Made by a program: the position numbers and the translations under genes. Under the pieces are notes generated by a model. That model was given only the letters and a program-made list of their open reading frames with translations. It did no database searches and had not been told where the DNA came from. Shown here in pieces: positions 15,971 to 30,335 of a stretch of DNA of 64,000 bases (the stretch's first letter is position 1; each line of letters starts with the position of its first letter). Origin of the DNA: Eriocheir sinensis (taxonomy: Eukaryota; Arthropoda; Malacostraca; Decapoda; Varunidae); assembly GCF_024679095.1 (NCBI RefSeq), contig NC_066517.1:18352600-18416599 (forward strand). The letters are read 5' to 3'.

Positions 15971-17467
15971 CTAAAACCATCAACGGAGGGAGAGAGGGAA
16001 GGAGGAGGGGAAAGGAAAGATTGCGGGAGGCTAAGAGGGAGGGGGAAAGAGGGGAAGGAAGAAGAGAAGCAGGAGAAAGGAAGAATTGAGGAAGGTTAAA
16101 ATGGAGGGGAAAAGAGAAGAAAGGGAGGGAAAAAGGGGAAGAAAGAAGGGAAGCAGGAGAAAGGAAGGATTGAGGAAGGGAAAGAGAAGGAAGGGAGGGA
16201 AAGAGGGGAAGAAAGAAGGGAGCAGGAGAAAGGAAGGATTGAGGAAGGTTAAGAGGGAGGGGGAAAGAGAAGGAAGGGAGGGAAAGAGGGGAAGGAAAAA
16301 GGAAAGCAGGAGAAAGGGAGGTTAAGAGGGAGGGGGAATGAGAAGGGAGGGAGGGAAAGAGGGTAAGGAAGAAGGGAAAAGGAGGAGGAGGGTTAAGAGG
16401 GAGGGGAAGGAGAGGGGAGGGAAATAGAGAGGTAAAGGGAGCAAGAGATGGGAGGAAGGAAGGAAGGAAGGAAAGGATATGCGTAACACAGAATGAAAGG
16501 GGAAGGGAGGGGAAAGGAGAAAGGAAAGACGGAGGAAGGAAGGGAAGGGGAAAACAGGAGGGATGGAGGTAAAGAGAACAGAGAAAGAGGAGCAGGGAGG
16601 GAGGTAGAGAAGAGAAAGCAATCAAGGAATGGAGGAGAGAAAAGGAGGAAAGAGGAAAAATGAAAAGAGGAAGGGAGGAGAGAGCAAAGAAAGGAGGGAT
16701 GTAGAGATGAATGTAAAGGAGAATGGAAGGAGGTAGAGAGGAAGGGGAAGAAGAAGGAAGGGGGAAGAGAGGAAAGGAAAGCAAAGGAGCAGAAAGGAGG
16801 AAGGTAAATAGGAAGGAAAGCAAAAGAGAGGAAGGAAACAGGTAGAAAGGCAGGGAGGGAGACGAAAGCAGAAGGGAGGGAAGGTAGAGAGGAAAGGGAA
16901 AGAAGGGAGGAAGGAAGGGAAAGCAGGAGATTGAAGGGATGAAGGGAGGAGAGGGAGATATACAGGGATGGGTAGGAATATTACAGTAGGGAGAGTTGAT
17001 AAAGATACATGAACGACGCAAGGGCAAGGAGAGGAAAAGTTAAAATGAAAAGGGAGTTACAAATTGAAATGCGGAAACTAAGATAAATGAGAGATGGAAG
17101 GAGGAATGTTTGAAATGTAGGAAGATAGGGGAAAGGAAGGAAGGAAAAGAGCGAGAGTAGAGAGGGAAATAGAAAGGGGTGAAGGGAAGTTGTGCTAAAA
17201 GGGAGGTATGAAAAACTGAAGAGAAAAGGAAGAGAATAAGAGGAGGGAGAGTAGAGAGGAAAGAGAAAAAAAGAGAGGAAAAAAAGATATGAAGGAAAGG
17301 AAAGAGTGGAGGAAGAATAAAGAGGGAGAAATAAAGGAAAAAATGGTGAAGGAAGAGAAAAGGGGAAGGGAAGAAAAAAGAGAAAGGAAGGGGAAGGAAA
17401 AAGGAAGGCAGGAAAAGAAAGGAAGGAGGAGAGATGAAAGCAGTGAAGGAAGAGACGAAGCATGGAT

Positions 17468-17508
<41 letters not shown>

Positions 17509-17510
17509 AG
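15971..17510. repeat. 1.5-kb polypurine domain
   Basis: The top strand is almost only G and A, built from degenerate units such as 'GGAAGAAAGAAGGGAAGCAGGAGAAAGGAAGGATTGAGG', repeated most regularly between 16020 and 16330. A 38-bp GA tract lies at about 17470-17507. The 407-codon bottom-strand Ser/Pro/Phe/Leu frame is an artefact of the missing stop codons in polypyrimidine DNA. Confidence 0.85.
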
Positions 17511-17719
17511 GATGGACTAGACTCATAAATCAAGGTCGTGTTTATCCGTAGCTTCGGGTGTGACTCAGTGAAGCAATGGAACTGAAGCAAATGGTTCGTG
17601 CTTGATGAGTGATGTGAAGCCAAGCAAGCGAGGAGCGTGTGTGTGTGTGTGTGTGTGTGTGTTGGATGCAGGTGTGTATGTATTGATTTTGAATTCTGTT
17701 GTCGTTCTTGGTTGTTGTG

Positions 17720-17751
<32 letters not shown>

Positions 17752-17986
17752 CGTTGTTGTTGTTCTTTCTTGTCCTTGTTCGTTTTTTCTACTTCATTTT
17801 TTTTACATCATTTTTATCTTCGTCTCTATTGTCACCCTTTTAATTGTTATTGTTGTTGTTATTTTGTTGTTGTTGTTGTTGTTGTTCGTGTTGTTCGTGT
17901 TCTTTTTTTTTTTTGTCCTTGTTCGTTTCTCTATTTCACTTTTTTGCAACAGTCATTTTCATTTTCATTTTCAGTCATTTTAATTA

Positions 17987-18023
<37 letters not shown>

Positions 18024-18180
18024 CTCTTTCTTGTTCTTGTTCTTGCTTTTCATTTTTTTTTACATCGTCATTTTCATCTTTATTTTCATCGTCATCATTA
18101 TAAAACTTTCTCCTCTTAATCTTCGCCTTCTTGCTATTTTTTCCCTCCCATTTTCTTCCCATCTTTTCTTTTTTTATTAC
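17511..18180. repeat. (TTG)n-rich repeat region
   Basis: After a short GT tract (17637-17662) the region holds three TTG/GTT trinucleotide clusters (about 17716-17762, 17850-17886 and 17988-18021). They are separated by T-rich spacers that resemble each other ('TTGTTCGTTTTTTCTACTTCA' against 'TTGTTCGTTTCTCTATTTCA'), so this is a loose tandem repeat of roughly 140 bp. Confidence 0.75.
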
Positions 18181-18583
18181 TCCCACGCGTGTTCATTAAC
18201 TTTTACTTGGCGATCATTGGGTATTAGTGAAAAAACTTTAGATCACAGAACCGTCGAGAGAAAAAAAATAAAAAAAATCCTGCCACATGTCACAAAAACT
18301 GAGTATAAATTAAAAAAAAAAAATCACCACACCGCTCTTAAAAAGTTATCAACACAACAACAACCCAATATTAACTTCGATACGAGGAAAACCACCACCG
18401 CGAAAAGACGCGTCAAGTTTGATTTCGCAGCCACGTACTAAGTTTGTTTTCCGCGGTCCAATAATTAAGACTTCTCCAAACTTTGTCAAATTAAAAAAAA
18501 AGTGAAAACATTAATAAACCTAAAAAAAATAAAAATGAAAGCACTCTTGGAAGTCGTGTGAAAGTGCGTGGCCAAAGTTTGTG

Positions 18584-18628
<45 letters not shown>

Positions 18629-18870
18629 GCGTGAGAGAGCGAGAGAGAGAGAGAGAGAGATCGCGTGCACCGGTTTAAAGTTGGAAGTTGAATCACCCGA
18701 CGAAACCATTATTAAAGTTTTCCCGCAAGCAATATAAAAGTTGGCTGTGACGTATTTTCATTCTTCGATAGAGAAATAATTTTACGCGGAATTACTGAGT
18801 ACGACGAAGCGGCTTAGGGCGTGTGTGGGAAGGCTGGCGGGTCCGTGCACTGCGTTATTGGATGGTTCTT
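18181..18870. other. Unassigned spacer with GT and GA tracts
   Basis: AT-rich unique sequence with (GT)n at 18594-18622 followed by (GA)n at 18637-18660. No gene-like frame is seen. Confidence 0.5.
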
Positions 18871-20265
18871 GGCACTAACACAGAGGCGGGGGGAGGCTGG
18901 GAAGCGAGGAGGAGCTGAGGCGGGAAGTAGGCGGAGGAGGCGATAGGAGAATATGAGTAGGGGAGGAGGAGGTGAGAGAGGAGGAGGAGGCGAGGGGGTG
19001 AGAGAGGAGGAGGAAGAAGAGGCGAGGGTGGCGGACTGTGCTGGGAGAAGTGTGATCGCGGCGAGCTCGAAAGTTTTGAGTGAAGAAGAAAAGGAAGAGG
19101 ATAAAGAAGAAAATTGAAGATTGCTCCTCCTCCTCTTCCTCCTCCTCCTCCTCCTCCTTCTCACCATCACCTGAAAAATAGTGATGATAATGATGATAAC
19201 CGTGATTAAGATGATGATTTTGAGTTTTGAGTGAGCGTAGAAACATAAAAAGTAATAAAAAGCTCCATGTTACTTAAGAATTGGTATGATAATGATAATG
19301 ATGATAACCGTGATAAAGATGATGATTTTGAGTTTTGAGTGAGCGTAGAAACATAAAAAAGTAATAAAAATCTCCATGTTACTTAAGAATTGGTATGGTG
19401 ATGATAATGATGATGAGGGTGATGTAGATGACACAGATGATTATAAGGATGATTTTAATAGTAGTAATGCTGGAAATGAAAGTCGATATGGTAATAATGA
19501 TGACGGCACTAATAAAAATCCGTAATAATAATAATAACAGTAAAATGACATCGCCAAACAGACTCCAGAGAATTCCACAAAGCAGTAAAATAATAGAAGT
19601 AGCGGCTAGGGAAGAATTACTCGGCGGGAAGTGGAATACAATCAGATTAATGCATTAGTGGAGTTGGCGGCGGCGGCGGTGGTGGTGGTGGTGGTGATGG
19701 CGAAGCGAAGTAGTGGTGATGGAGGTGCTGGTAGTGGTGGTGATGGTGGTGATGACGGAGGCGTGCTTAATGAAAAGGGAAAAGATGATGATGAAGATGA
19801 GTGGTGGTGGTGGTGGTGGTAGTGGGGGGGTGGAGGAAGAAGAGGAGTAGGAGGAGGAGGAGACTTATAGGGGTGGTAGTGTAGTGGAGATGGAGGAGGA
19901 GGAGGATAAGGAGGTAGTTATGGTGGAGTTGATGGTGATGACAAATGCTGTTATGATGGTGGGGGTGTATGAGGAGGACGTGGTGGGGGTGATGGTCGTG
20001 GTAGTGGTGGTAATGGTGATGTTGGTGGAGGTGGTGGAAGACGAGAAGGACGTGGTGGAGGTGACGGTGGTGGAAGTGGTGGCTGTACGGAAAATGGTGG
20101 AGGGGGTTAATTAAGATGCAAGGGATGGTGTTGATGATAATAGTGGTGGTAGGAGTGGTGGTGGTGGGGGGGGGGGGGGGGGCTGAGGGGTTGAAAGTGC
20201 AAGGGTTGGTGTTAGTTGTGATGGTGGTGGTAGTAGTGGTAGCGGTGGTTGTGGTGGTGGTGGGG
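18871..20265. repeat. GGA/GAT/GGT triplet-rich region
   Basis: Cryptically simple DNA changing from GGAGGC-type (18880-19030) to GAT-type (19170-19440) to GGT-type (19670-20265). It contains a 108-bp direct duplication (around 19190-19300 and 19300-19410, sharing 'TTTTGAGTTTTGAGTGAGCG') and a G run of about 19 at 20166-20184. Poly-Val, poly-Met and poly-Glu frames are by-products. Several G clusters could form quadruplexes. Confidence 0.8.
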
Positions 20266-20540
20266 GTGGGGAGGGGATGGTCCTGGAGAACTCAACAACG
20301 TACAGCTTATTCGCTTCCCCATTAGCGCTTTCCGCCGACATACCTTTCCTGATTACCTGCACGAACAATAACCTTAATTCTAACCCTCCCATTACGCGGC
20401 CCTTCGATACTACCTCAGCGGGAAAACACACAAGACGCCCATAAAAGGATTAATACCGTTCCCGCACTTATTCCTCCTCCGCGCGACCTTGGCCGAGTGT
20501 AATCTTGTCCGTTTCTTTTTACCTCTCCGTTCACTGGTAA
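20266..20540. other. Unique island
   Basis: Low-repeat sequence of balanced composition between triplet DNA and a tandem repeat. No protein match is recognised. It would be a candidate for a conserved non-coding or exon search. Confidence 0.35.
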
Positions 20541-21020
20541 ACAAAGAGGATAACGTAGAGACATGCAAAGGGATTCACCACTGTCTCAATTACACGGGTA
20601 GATCTAAACCGATATTTCGTTTTTTGTTCGTATTGAGTTTACTTGACCAAATGATAAGTTAACATAGAACCATTGAAGGAAGAAGCATGGAAGCGAAAGA
20701 GATTCACCACTATCACAGTTGCAAGGAAAGATCTAATCCGATATTGTTTATTTTTTGTTCGTATTGAGTTTACTTGACCAAATGATAAGTTAACATAGAA
20801 CCATTGAAGGAAGAAGCATGGAAGCGTAGAAGTATGGAAGGAAGATAATAACGTAGAGACATGAAAAGAGATTCACCACTATCTCAGTTACAAAGGAAGA
20901 TCTAATTCGATATTGTTTATTTTTTGTTCGTATTGAGTTTACTAGACAAAATGATGAGTTAACATAGAACCATTGAAGGAAGAAGCATGGAAGCGTAGAA
21001 GTATGGAAGGAACCAATGTC
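20541..21020 (+). repeat. Tandem repeat, 132 and 169 bp spacing
   Basis: Units share 'TGTTCGTATTGAGTTTACTTGACC' (starting near 20624, 20756 and 20925), 'CATAGAACCATTGAAGGAAG' and 'AGAGATTCACCACTATC'. The third unit carries an insertion that accounts for the longer period. Confidence 0.85.
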
Positions 21021-21121
21021 TCAATCACAACACAACCAACACCAAAACAACAGCATTCACATATAAAGAAAATATATTCAAACGTATATTCATGGTGATT
21101 TTATTCCCTCGTATGGCATTT

Positions 21122-23590
21122 GCAGTGTTGAATCTAATTTTCAGAGGTGGAAGAGAGGAAAGTTGAGGCATTTAGAGGGTAGAGGGAGCTATATAGTATC
21201 GATTTTTTTTGTTACAGAGGTGGAGGAGTGGAAGGTTACTGTATTTAGAAGGTAGGGGAGCCAGTGTCGACCTTTTGGTGCAGAGGTGGAAGAGAGAAAA
21301 GTTACAGCATATAGACGTTAGAGGGAGCTATATAACATCGAATCTTTGTTACAGAGGTGGAAAAGTGGACGGTTACTGTATTTAGAAGGTAGGGGAGCCA
21401 GTGTCGATCTTTTGGTGCAGAGGTGGAAGAGAGAAAAGTTACAGCATATAGACGTTAGAGGGAGCTGTATAGTATCGAATCTTTGTTACAGAGGTGGAAA
21501 AGTGGACGGTTACTGTATTTAGAAGGTAGGGGAGCCAGTGTCGATCTTTTGGTGCAGAGGTGGAAGAGAGAAACGTTACAGCACATAGAAGGTAGAGGGA
21601 GCGATTTAGTTTCGACTCTTTGTAATAGAGGTGGAAGAGAAAGGTTACTGTATTTTAAAGGTAGAATGAGACAGTGACGAAGCAGTGTAATAGAGGTGGA
21701 AGAAAAAAAAGTTACTGTAATTTGAAGAGAGAGAAACTCAGCGACGAACCATTGTTATAGAGGTGGAGGAGGAAAAAAGTTACTGTAATTTGAAGATAGA
21801 GGAAGCCAGTGACGAACCATTGTTATAGAGGTGGAGGAGGAAAACGTTACTGAAATTTGAAGATAGAGGAAGCCAGCGACGAACCATTGTTATAGAGGTG
21901 GAGGAGGAAAACGTTACTGAAATTTGAAGATAGAGGAAGCCAGTGACGAACCATTGTTATAGAGGTGGAGGAGGAAAAAGTTACTGTAATTTGAAGATAG
22001 AGAAAGCCAGCGACGAACCATTGTTATAGAGGTGGAGGAGGAAAAGTTACTGTAATTTGAAGATAGAGAAAGCCAGCGACGAACCATTGTTATAGAGGTG
22101 GAAGAGAGAAAGTTACTGTAATTTGAAGATAGAGAAAGCCAGCGACGAACCATTGTTATAGAGGTGGAAGAGAAAAAGTTACTGTAATTTGAAGACAGAG
22201 GAGCCAGCGACGAAACATTGTTATAGAGGTGGAGGAGAAAAAGTTACTGTAATTTGAAGACAGAGGAGCCAGTGACGAACCATTGTTATAGAGGTGGAGG
22301 AGAAAAAGTTACTGTAATTTGAAGATAGAGGAAGCCAGTGACGAACCATTGTTATAGAGGTGGAAAAGAAAGGTTACTGTATTTCGTAGGCATAGAGGCA
22401 GTTTCGAGCTTGTTACAGAGGTGAAAGAGAGAATGGTTACTATGTTATGAAGACTGAGGGAGAGAGTTTTGAGCCTTTGTAACAGAGCTGGAAAAGAAAA
22501 AAAAGGTTGCTGTTATTTGAAGATAAAGTTAGTGTCAAATCTTTGCTACCGAGGAGGAAGAGAGAGATTAAAGAGCATTGGGAACGTAGAGGCAGATAAC
22601 GTCGATCCTATGTTTAAGGTAATTCAGCACAATACAAATCCCCCAGAGAAAGAAAAGAGAGGCTAAAACATATTGAAGGTAGAGAGATCCAGTATCAAAC
22701 CGTTGCTACAGAGGAGGAAGAGAAAGAATAATGACCATTGGAAACGTAGAAGCTAATGTCAGTCCTTTGCAAACAGAGGAGAAAGAAAAAAAAAGGTTCC
22801 TCTATTTTGAAGGTGGAGGGAGGCAATATCAAACCGTTGCTACCGAGGAGGAAGAGAAAGAATAATGACCATTGGGAACGTAGAAGCTAATGTCAGTCCT
22901 TTGCAGACAGAGGAGAAAGAAAAAAAAAGGTTCCTCTATTTTGAAGGTGGAGGGAGGCAATTTTGAAGGTGGAGGGAGCCAATATCAAACCGTTGCTACC
23001 GAGGAGGACGAGAGACTGAAGAGCATTGGGAACTTAAAAGCTAATATCACTCTTTTGCTTCAGAGGAGAAAGAAAAAATAGGCTCCTGTATTTTGAAGGT
23101 AGAGGGAGCCAGTGTCAAACCGTTGCTACAGAGGAGGAAGAGAGAGACTAAAGAGCATTAGGAACGTAGAAACTAATGTCAATCCTTTGCTACAGAGGAG
23201 AAAGAACTAAAAAGACTCCTGTATTTTGAAGGTGGAGGGAGGCAGTGTCAAACCGTTTCTACAGAGGAAGAGGCAGACTAAAGGGCATTGGGAACGTACA
23301 AACTAATGTCAGTCCTTTGCAAACAGAGGAGAAATAGATAAAAAAAGACTCCTGTATTTTGAAGGTAGAGGTAACCAGTGTCAAACCGTTGTTACAGGAG
23401 ATGAAGAGAGAAACTAAAGGGCATTGGGAACGTAGAAACTAATGTCAGTCCTTTGCTAACAGAGGAGAAATAAATAAAAAAAAGACTCCTGTATTTTGAA
23501 GGTAGAGGTAACCAGTGTCAAACCGTTGTTACAGGAGTTGAAGAGAGAAACTAAAGAGCATTGGGAACGTAGAATCAGTTAATGTCGATC
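21122..23590 (+). repeat. 2.5-kb satellite array, 65-69 bp monomer
   Basis: Every monomer contains 'AGAGGTGGAAGAG', a 'GTTACTGTA..TTGAAGGTAGAGG' block and a 'GCCAGTG.CGA' block. Three zones are visible. In 21122-21680, dimers of 137 bp alternate a 'GTATCGAATCTTTGTTAC' and a 'GTCGATCTTTTGGTGC' type. In 21690-22380, about ten near-identical monomers have a 65-68 bp period. In 22380-23590, diverged dimers of about 130-138 bp alternate 'CAAACCGTTGCTAC' and 'GTCAGTCCTTTGC' types. No coding function is supported. Confidence 0.9.
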
Positions 23591-23795
23591 CTATATTTAA
23601 AGTAATTCAGCAACACACAAATTCCTCATGTCTATAGTTTTTTCCACCCCGGAGATTACGTAGACGCTAAATATCTAACCAACATTTTTTTTTCTCGCAC
23701 GCGGCAAATAGTTGGGATTTTTCTCCGTGTTTGGCTTGCCGGCGCGGGGCTGCGTGCGCATTCGTGCATAGATGAATAAATTAGTAAAATAAATA
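23591..23795. other. Unassigned spacer
   Basis: Short unique sequence between two arrays. No feature recognised. Confidence 0.4.
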
Positions 23796-24226
23796 TATCC
23801 AGTAAGCGCCTAAATTTGTCCAACTTTATTTGCTCTTTCAGTAGAATATTCATCTGTTTGTCGCGCTGGTTTGTCGCCGTTGCTGTTCCATATTTGCTTG
23901 GTGCTTTTGTTTAGTTTGTATTTATTATTATTGTTGTTATCATTCGTGAACGCCAACCTTTGTCCGACTTTATCTTTCCTTTTAGTAGAATATTCAAATG
24001 TTTGACTTATTTATTTGTCGCTGTTGGTGGGCTATATGTACTCTACTTTTATGATGGTTTGAATTTATTATTATTACTATTATTATTATTATTATTATTA
24101 TCATTCGTGAACGTCGACCTTTGTCCGACTTTATCTTTCCTTTTAGTAGAATATTCAAATGTTGGACTTTTAACTTATTTGTCGCTGTTGGTGGGGTATA
24201 TATACTGTACTTATATGATAGTTTGA

Positions 24227-24322
<96 letters not shown>

Positions 24323-24830
24323 TATTATTATTATTATTATCGTCATTATCATTCGTAAACTCCTTAATCGGTCTAACTTCATCTTTCCTTTTAGTAGAAT
24401 ATTCATCTATTTGGCTTACTTATTTGTTGTTGTTGGTGGGCTATATTTACTCTACTTTTATGATAGTTTGAATTTATTATTATTACTATTATTATTATTA
24501 TTATTATCATTAGTAAACGCCTAATTTGTCTAACTTCATCTTTCCTTTTAGTAGAATATTCGTCTGTTTACCTTTCTTATTTGTCACTGTTGGTGTGTTG
24601 TATTTACTCACTACTTTTATGACATTTTGAATTTATTATTATTATTGTGATGATGATTAGTAAACGCCAACATTTGTCTAACTTTATCTTTCCTTTTAGT
24701 ATAATATTTATCTGTTTACCTTTGTTATTTGTTGCTGTTGGTGTGGTTTATTTAATCACTACTTTTATGATGGTTTGAATTTATTATTATTATTATTATC
24801 ATCCTCATTACCATCATTCTCATTATCCAA
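23796..24830 (+). repeat. About 150-245 bp repeat with an internal (ATT)n
   Basis: Six or so head-to-tail units, each with 'GTAAACGCCTAATTTGTC', 'CTTTATCTTTCCTTTTAGTAG', 'TTTGTCGCTGTTGGTGGGC' and 'TGATGGTTTGAATTTATTATT', then an (ATT)n of variable length and the start of the next unit. In most units the ATT run is short (12-45 bp); in the unit ending near 24345 it is about 115 bp (24228-24344). Poly-Leu and poly-Ile frames are translations of ATT. Confidence 0.9.
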
Positions 24831-24950
24831 AAATATCTCAAAACAAACACATTCTTTAATCCCTAAATCCAACTTCTCCTTCTCTCTTATCATCAATATT
24901 ATTATCTTTATTATTCTCGTTACCCGGAAGTATCAAAAAAAAAAAATTCT

Positions 24951-25545
24951 TCAACCCCCAAAGCTAACTCCTTTTCCAAACCAAAACCCGCGGGACCCGA
25001 GAAAGAAACACTCACTCTTTCCAACTCTATCAGCCGTGTCTGTTTGTGCGGTGCCTCTGTCTGCGTGTGGATTCGCCCGTGTCTCTATCCATTCATCTGT
25101 GTGGCTGTGTTGGGGTGTCTGTGTGTGCCTCTTCCAAAGCCAAACCCACGAACCCGAAAAAGAAACACCCAATCATTCCATTCCTACCAGCCGTGAGTGT
25201 CTGTACGATGTCTCTGTCTGTGTGTGTGTGTGTGTGTGTATGGATTCCCCCGCGTCTGTATCCATCTGTGTGGCTGCGTCCTCTCCCAAACCAAACCCGC
25301 AAGACCCGAAAAAGAAACACAGAAACACACTCTCTTTTCACTTCTATCTGTGCTGTGTCTCTATCTGTGTGTGTGTGGATTCGTCAGCGTCTATATCCGT
25401 CTGTGTGGCTGTGTCCTTTCCCAAACCAAACCCGCAAGACCAGAAAAATTAACAGAAACACACACTCTTTTCACTTCTATCTGTGCGGTGTCTCTTGTCT
25501 GTGTGTGTGGATTCGCCGGTGTCTGTATCCGTCCGTCTGTGTGTG
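24951..25545 (+). repeat. Tandem repeat of 135-158 bp, four copies
   Basis: Units begin near 24976, 25134, 25286 and 25421 with 'CCAAACCAAACCCGCAAGAC', followed by 'GAAAAAGAAACAC', 'TTCTATCTGTGCTGTGTC' and 'GTGTCTGTATCCGTCTGTG'. The two strands carry overlapping open frames of 140-234 codons rich in Cys, Val, Pro and Thr. They follow the repeat and resemble no known protein. Confidence 0.8.
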
Positions 25546-25690
25546 CGGGTGTGTCGGGCGGCGGGTATTGGTCATTGATCCGCTGTTTACGTGTCGCGGG
25601 ACGAGGGTCGGACACGTGATCTGGGTCATGAGCGGGCGGGCACGCTTCTGGCCCCTGCCCTGGCTGGGGATGAGGCGTAATTGCATATTA
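25546..25690. other. GC-rich unique island
   Basis: Short sequence of mixed composition with no repeat. It precedes the purine domain. No function assigned. Confidence 0.3.
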
Positions 25691-27780
<2,090 letters not shown>

Positions 27781-28130
27781 TAAGTGGGGGATAATATAAA
27801 CTTGAAAGAGCAATATAAGAAGTAACATTAAGTAAGAGTAACAAGCTTATACTCCTCCTCTTCCTCCTCCTAATACTCCTTCTACTTCTACCACTAATTC
27901 TCCTCCTCCTGATCCTCCTAATGCCACTCCGCCTCCTCGTCTCTCCTCACTGTTACATATTATATCCACTTGGCCAGGTAATGTTGGGCTCTCAGGTAGA
28001 ACAGGTAATATCAGACACATGTAGTTGAGAGTCAGACACATCGCCCACAGCCTCCGTTACGTGATACCAAAAATAACTGGTTCCGTTTAGGTAAGGTTGT
28101 CAAAGTTGGACGGTTGAGGGAAGGGAGATA
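27781..28130. other. Mixed spacer with (TCC)n
   Basis: A short pyrimidine-rich patch (27850-27950) inside the purine domain, followed by unique-looking sequence. No gene found. Confidence 0.4.
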
Positions 28131-28361
28131 AAGAGGAGAGTAAACGCAAAATGAAATGAAAGGTTACAAGGAGGAGAATGAGGGAGATAGAGAGGGAGTG
28201 AATTTAGATAAGGTCAGGAGAGAAGAAAAAGAAGAGAAGAGAGGAAGAGATTGAAAGCGAACAGGAAGAGAAAGGGGAAATAAAGTAGAAGGATGAAAAA
28301 TTAAAGAAAGAGAAGAATAAAGAAAAACATAACGAAGAACAGGAAGAGAGAATAAGAGAAA

Positions 28362-28456
<95 letters not shown>

Positions 28457-28519
28457 AAGAATGAAAACAAGGATGGAAGGAAGAGAGAGAAGACAAATCC
28501 TCTAGCCAGACATCTAAAG
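28131..28519. repeat. Purine-rich DNA with (GA)n
   Basis: Fragments related to the 152-bp unit of the array at 29.0 kb ('GAAATGAAAGGTTACAAGGAG' near 28155) precede a pure GA tract at 28365-28452. The tract is followed by 'GGATGGAAGGAAGAGAG', another fragment of that unit. Confidence 0.75.
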
Positions 28520-28870
28520 CTGCGGTTGGTATTCTTAGACAATCCCTTCTCTCACATCTATAATTTATAAAGGCCAAAAATGAGGTTTAAGGCGTCCCCA
28601 TGAGTCTTTCTTTACGTTCACGGTGCACAGACTTTGCCAGACTACCACCAGGGTCATTAAACTGCCCATGGAAACGACCACAAATCCTACGAAAGCCTTG
28701 TTAAATGTATGTGTTTGGGTGCGCTGAATGGTCTAAGTGTTGGGTGTTTCTTTACGTTCACGGTGTAGAAGATTTGCCAGACTACCACCAGGGTTATTAA
28801 ACTGCCCATGGAAACGACCACAAATCCTGCGAAAGCCTTGTTAAATGTATGTGCTTGGGTGCGCTGAAAG
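28520..28870 (-). repeat. Dispersed repeat family D, copy 4
   Basis: Bottom-strand copy with the 'TCTCACATCTATAATTTATA' module, then two units of 'TTTCTTTACGTTCACGGTG', 'CCAGACTACCACCAGGGT' and 'ATCCTACGAAAGCCTTGTTA'. The unit is duplicated about 130 bp apart, so this copy, like copy 3, grew by internal tandem duplication. Confidence 0.8.
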
Positions 28871-29035
28871 GCTGAAGAATACTGGCCTGCGTGTCCTCTA
28901 AGTAACTATATTAACATTCTTCAAGTTACCTCCATAAAAACGCTCATTCCCTTCCCCCATTCAGAGTATATAAATAAACAGTCCACAGAAAAAAAGGTAA
29001 TGGTGTGTGCTAGAAAAGGTCAAGGGAAGAGAGGA
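28871..29035. other. Unassigned spacer
   Basis: Unique-looking sequence with no feature recognised. Confidence 0.4.
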
Positions 29036-29830
29036 GAGAGATGTTAGTGATTGAAGAGGGAGAATGAGAGGGATGAAAAGGAGGGAAAATAGCGTAAGGG
29101 AATGAAAGGTTACAAGCAGGAGAGTGTGGATAAGATGAACGATTTGAGAGGAAAAGGATGGAAGGGAAGATGGGCAAGAGAGGGAGAGAGGAGAGGGATG
29201 TCAACCTGATTGGAGAGGGAGAAGGAGAAGGATAGAGAAAAGGGAGTAAGGGAAGGAAGGGTTACGGGAGGAGAATGAGGGAAAGATGAACGATTTGAGA
29301 GGAAAAGGATGGAAGGGAAGATGGGCAAGAGAGGGAGAGAGGAGAGGGATGTCAACCTGATTGGAGAGGGAGAAGGAGAAGGATAGAGAAAAGGGAGTAA
29401 GGGAAGGAAGGGTTACAGGGAGGAGAATGAGGGAAAGATGAACGATTTGAGAGGAAAAGGATGGAAGGGAAGATGGGCAAGAGAGGGAGAGAGGAGAGGG
29501 ATGTCAACCTGATTGGAGAGGGAGAAGGAGAAGGATAGAGAAAAGGGAGTAAGGGAAGGAAAGGTTACAAGGAGGAGAATGAGGGAAGGATGAACGATTT
29601 GAGAGGAAAAGGATGGAGGGGAAGATGGGCAAGAGAGGGAGAGAGGAAAGGGATGTCAACCTGATTGGAGAGGGAGAAGGAGAAGGATAGAGAAAAGGGA
29701 GTAAGGGAAGGAAGGGTTACTGGAGGAGAATGAGGGAAAGATGAACGATTTGAGAGGAAAAGGATGGAAGGGAAGAAAGCCAAAAGAGGGAGAAAGGAGA
29801 GGGATGACAGACTGATTCGACAGAGGTTAA
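29036..29830 (+). repeat. 152-bp purine-rich minisatellite
   Basis: Units carry 'GATGAACGATTTGAGAGG' at 29134, 29285, 29437, 29589 and 29740 (151-152 bp), 'GGGATGTCAACCTGATTGG' and 'GGAAGGAAGGGTTACAGG'. Copies are nearly identical. Related single units occur at 27390-27560 and in fragments around the GA tract at 28365, so this family is scattered over 2.4 kb. Confidence 0.92.
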
Positions 29831-30335
29831 GGTTCACCGTCCAACACGTACAGGTAAAGGTAAGGTTGTGGGCATCCGCTATAGCTACATGTGGCCTCGG
29901 TGGTCATCTCCGTCGGGGGGCTCTGATCTCTGTAACTTAATACCAACTGTTACCATTAGCAAGAGAGGTGAAGCGGTGACTTGTGGACTGTGCACTAACA
30001 CCATCACCACCACCAGTATCACCATCACCACCACCAGTATCACCATCACCACCACCAGTATCACCACCACCAGTATCATCACCATCACCGCCACCTCTAT
30101 CACACGCTCGTCATCACAATCACCACCATCCCTATTATAATCACTCCACCTATCACCACCACCACCACCACCACCACCACAATCACCACCAATTCAGACC
30201 AGCAACAACAACAACAACGACACACTTTGGTCTTGAAGGACATATTAATAATGGTGGTATCTTGCAACCACTACCACCACCACCACCACAACCACCACCA
30301 CCACCACAGGATACCACCACGTGCCTTAATTAAAA
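29831..30335. repeat. (CAC/ATC) triplet-rich region
   Basis: Between about 29998 and 30310 the sequence is a cryptic array of CACCACCAGTATCACCATCA-type units. Thr/His/Pro and Val/Ile frames on the two strands are by-products. Confidence 0.75.

Noticed and set aside
19631..20114. Valine- and methionine-rich frames in the GGT/GAT region.
   Set aside because: They are translations of trinucleotide repeats, with no hydrophobic segment pattern typical of a real membrane protein.
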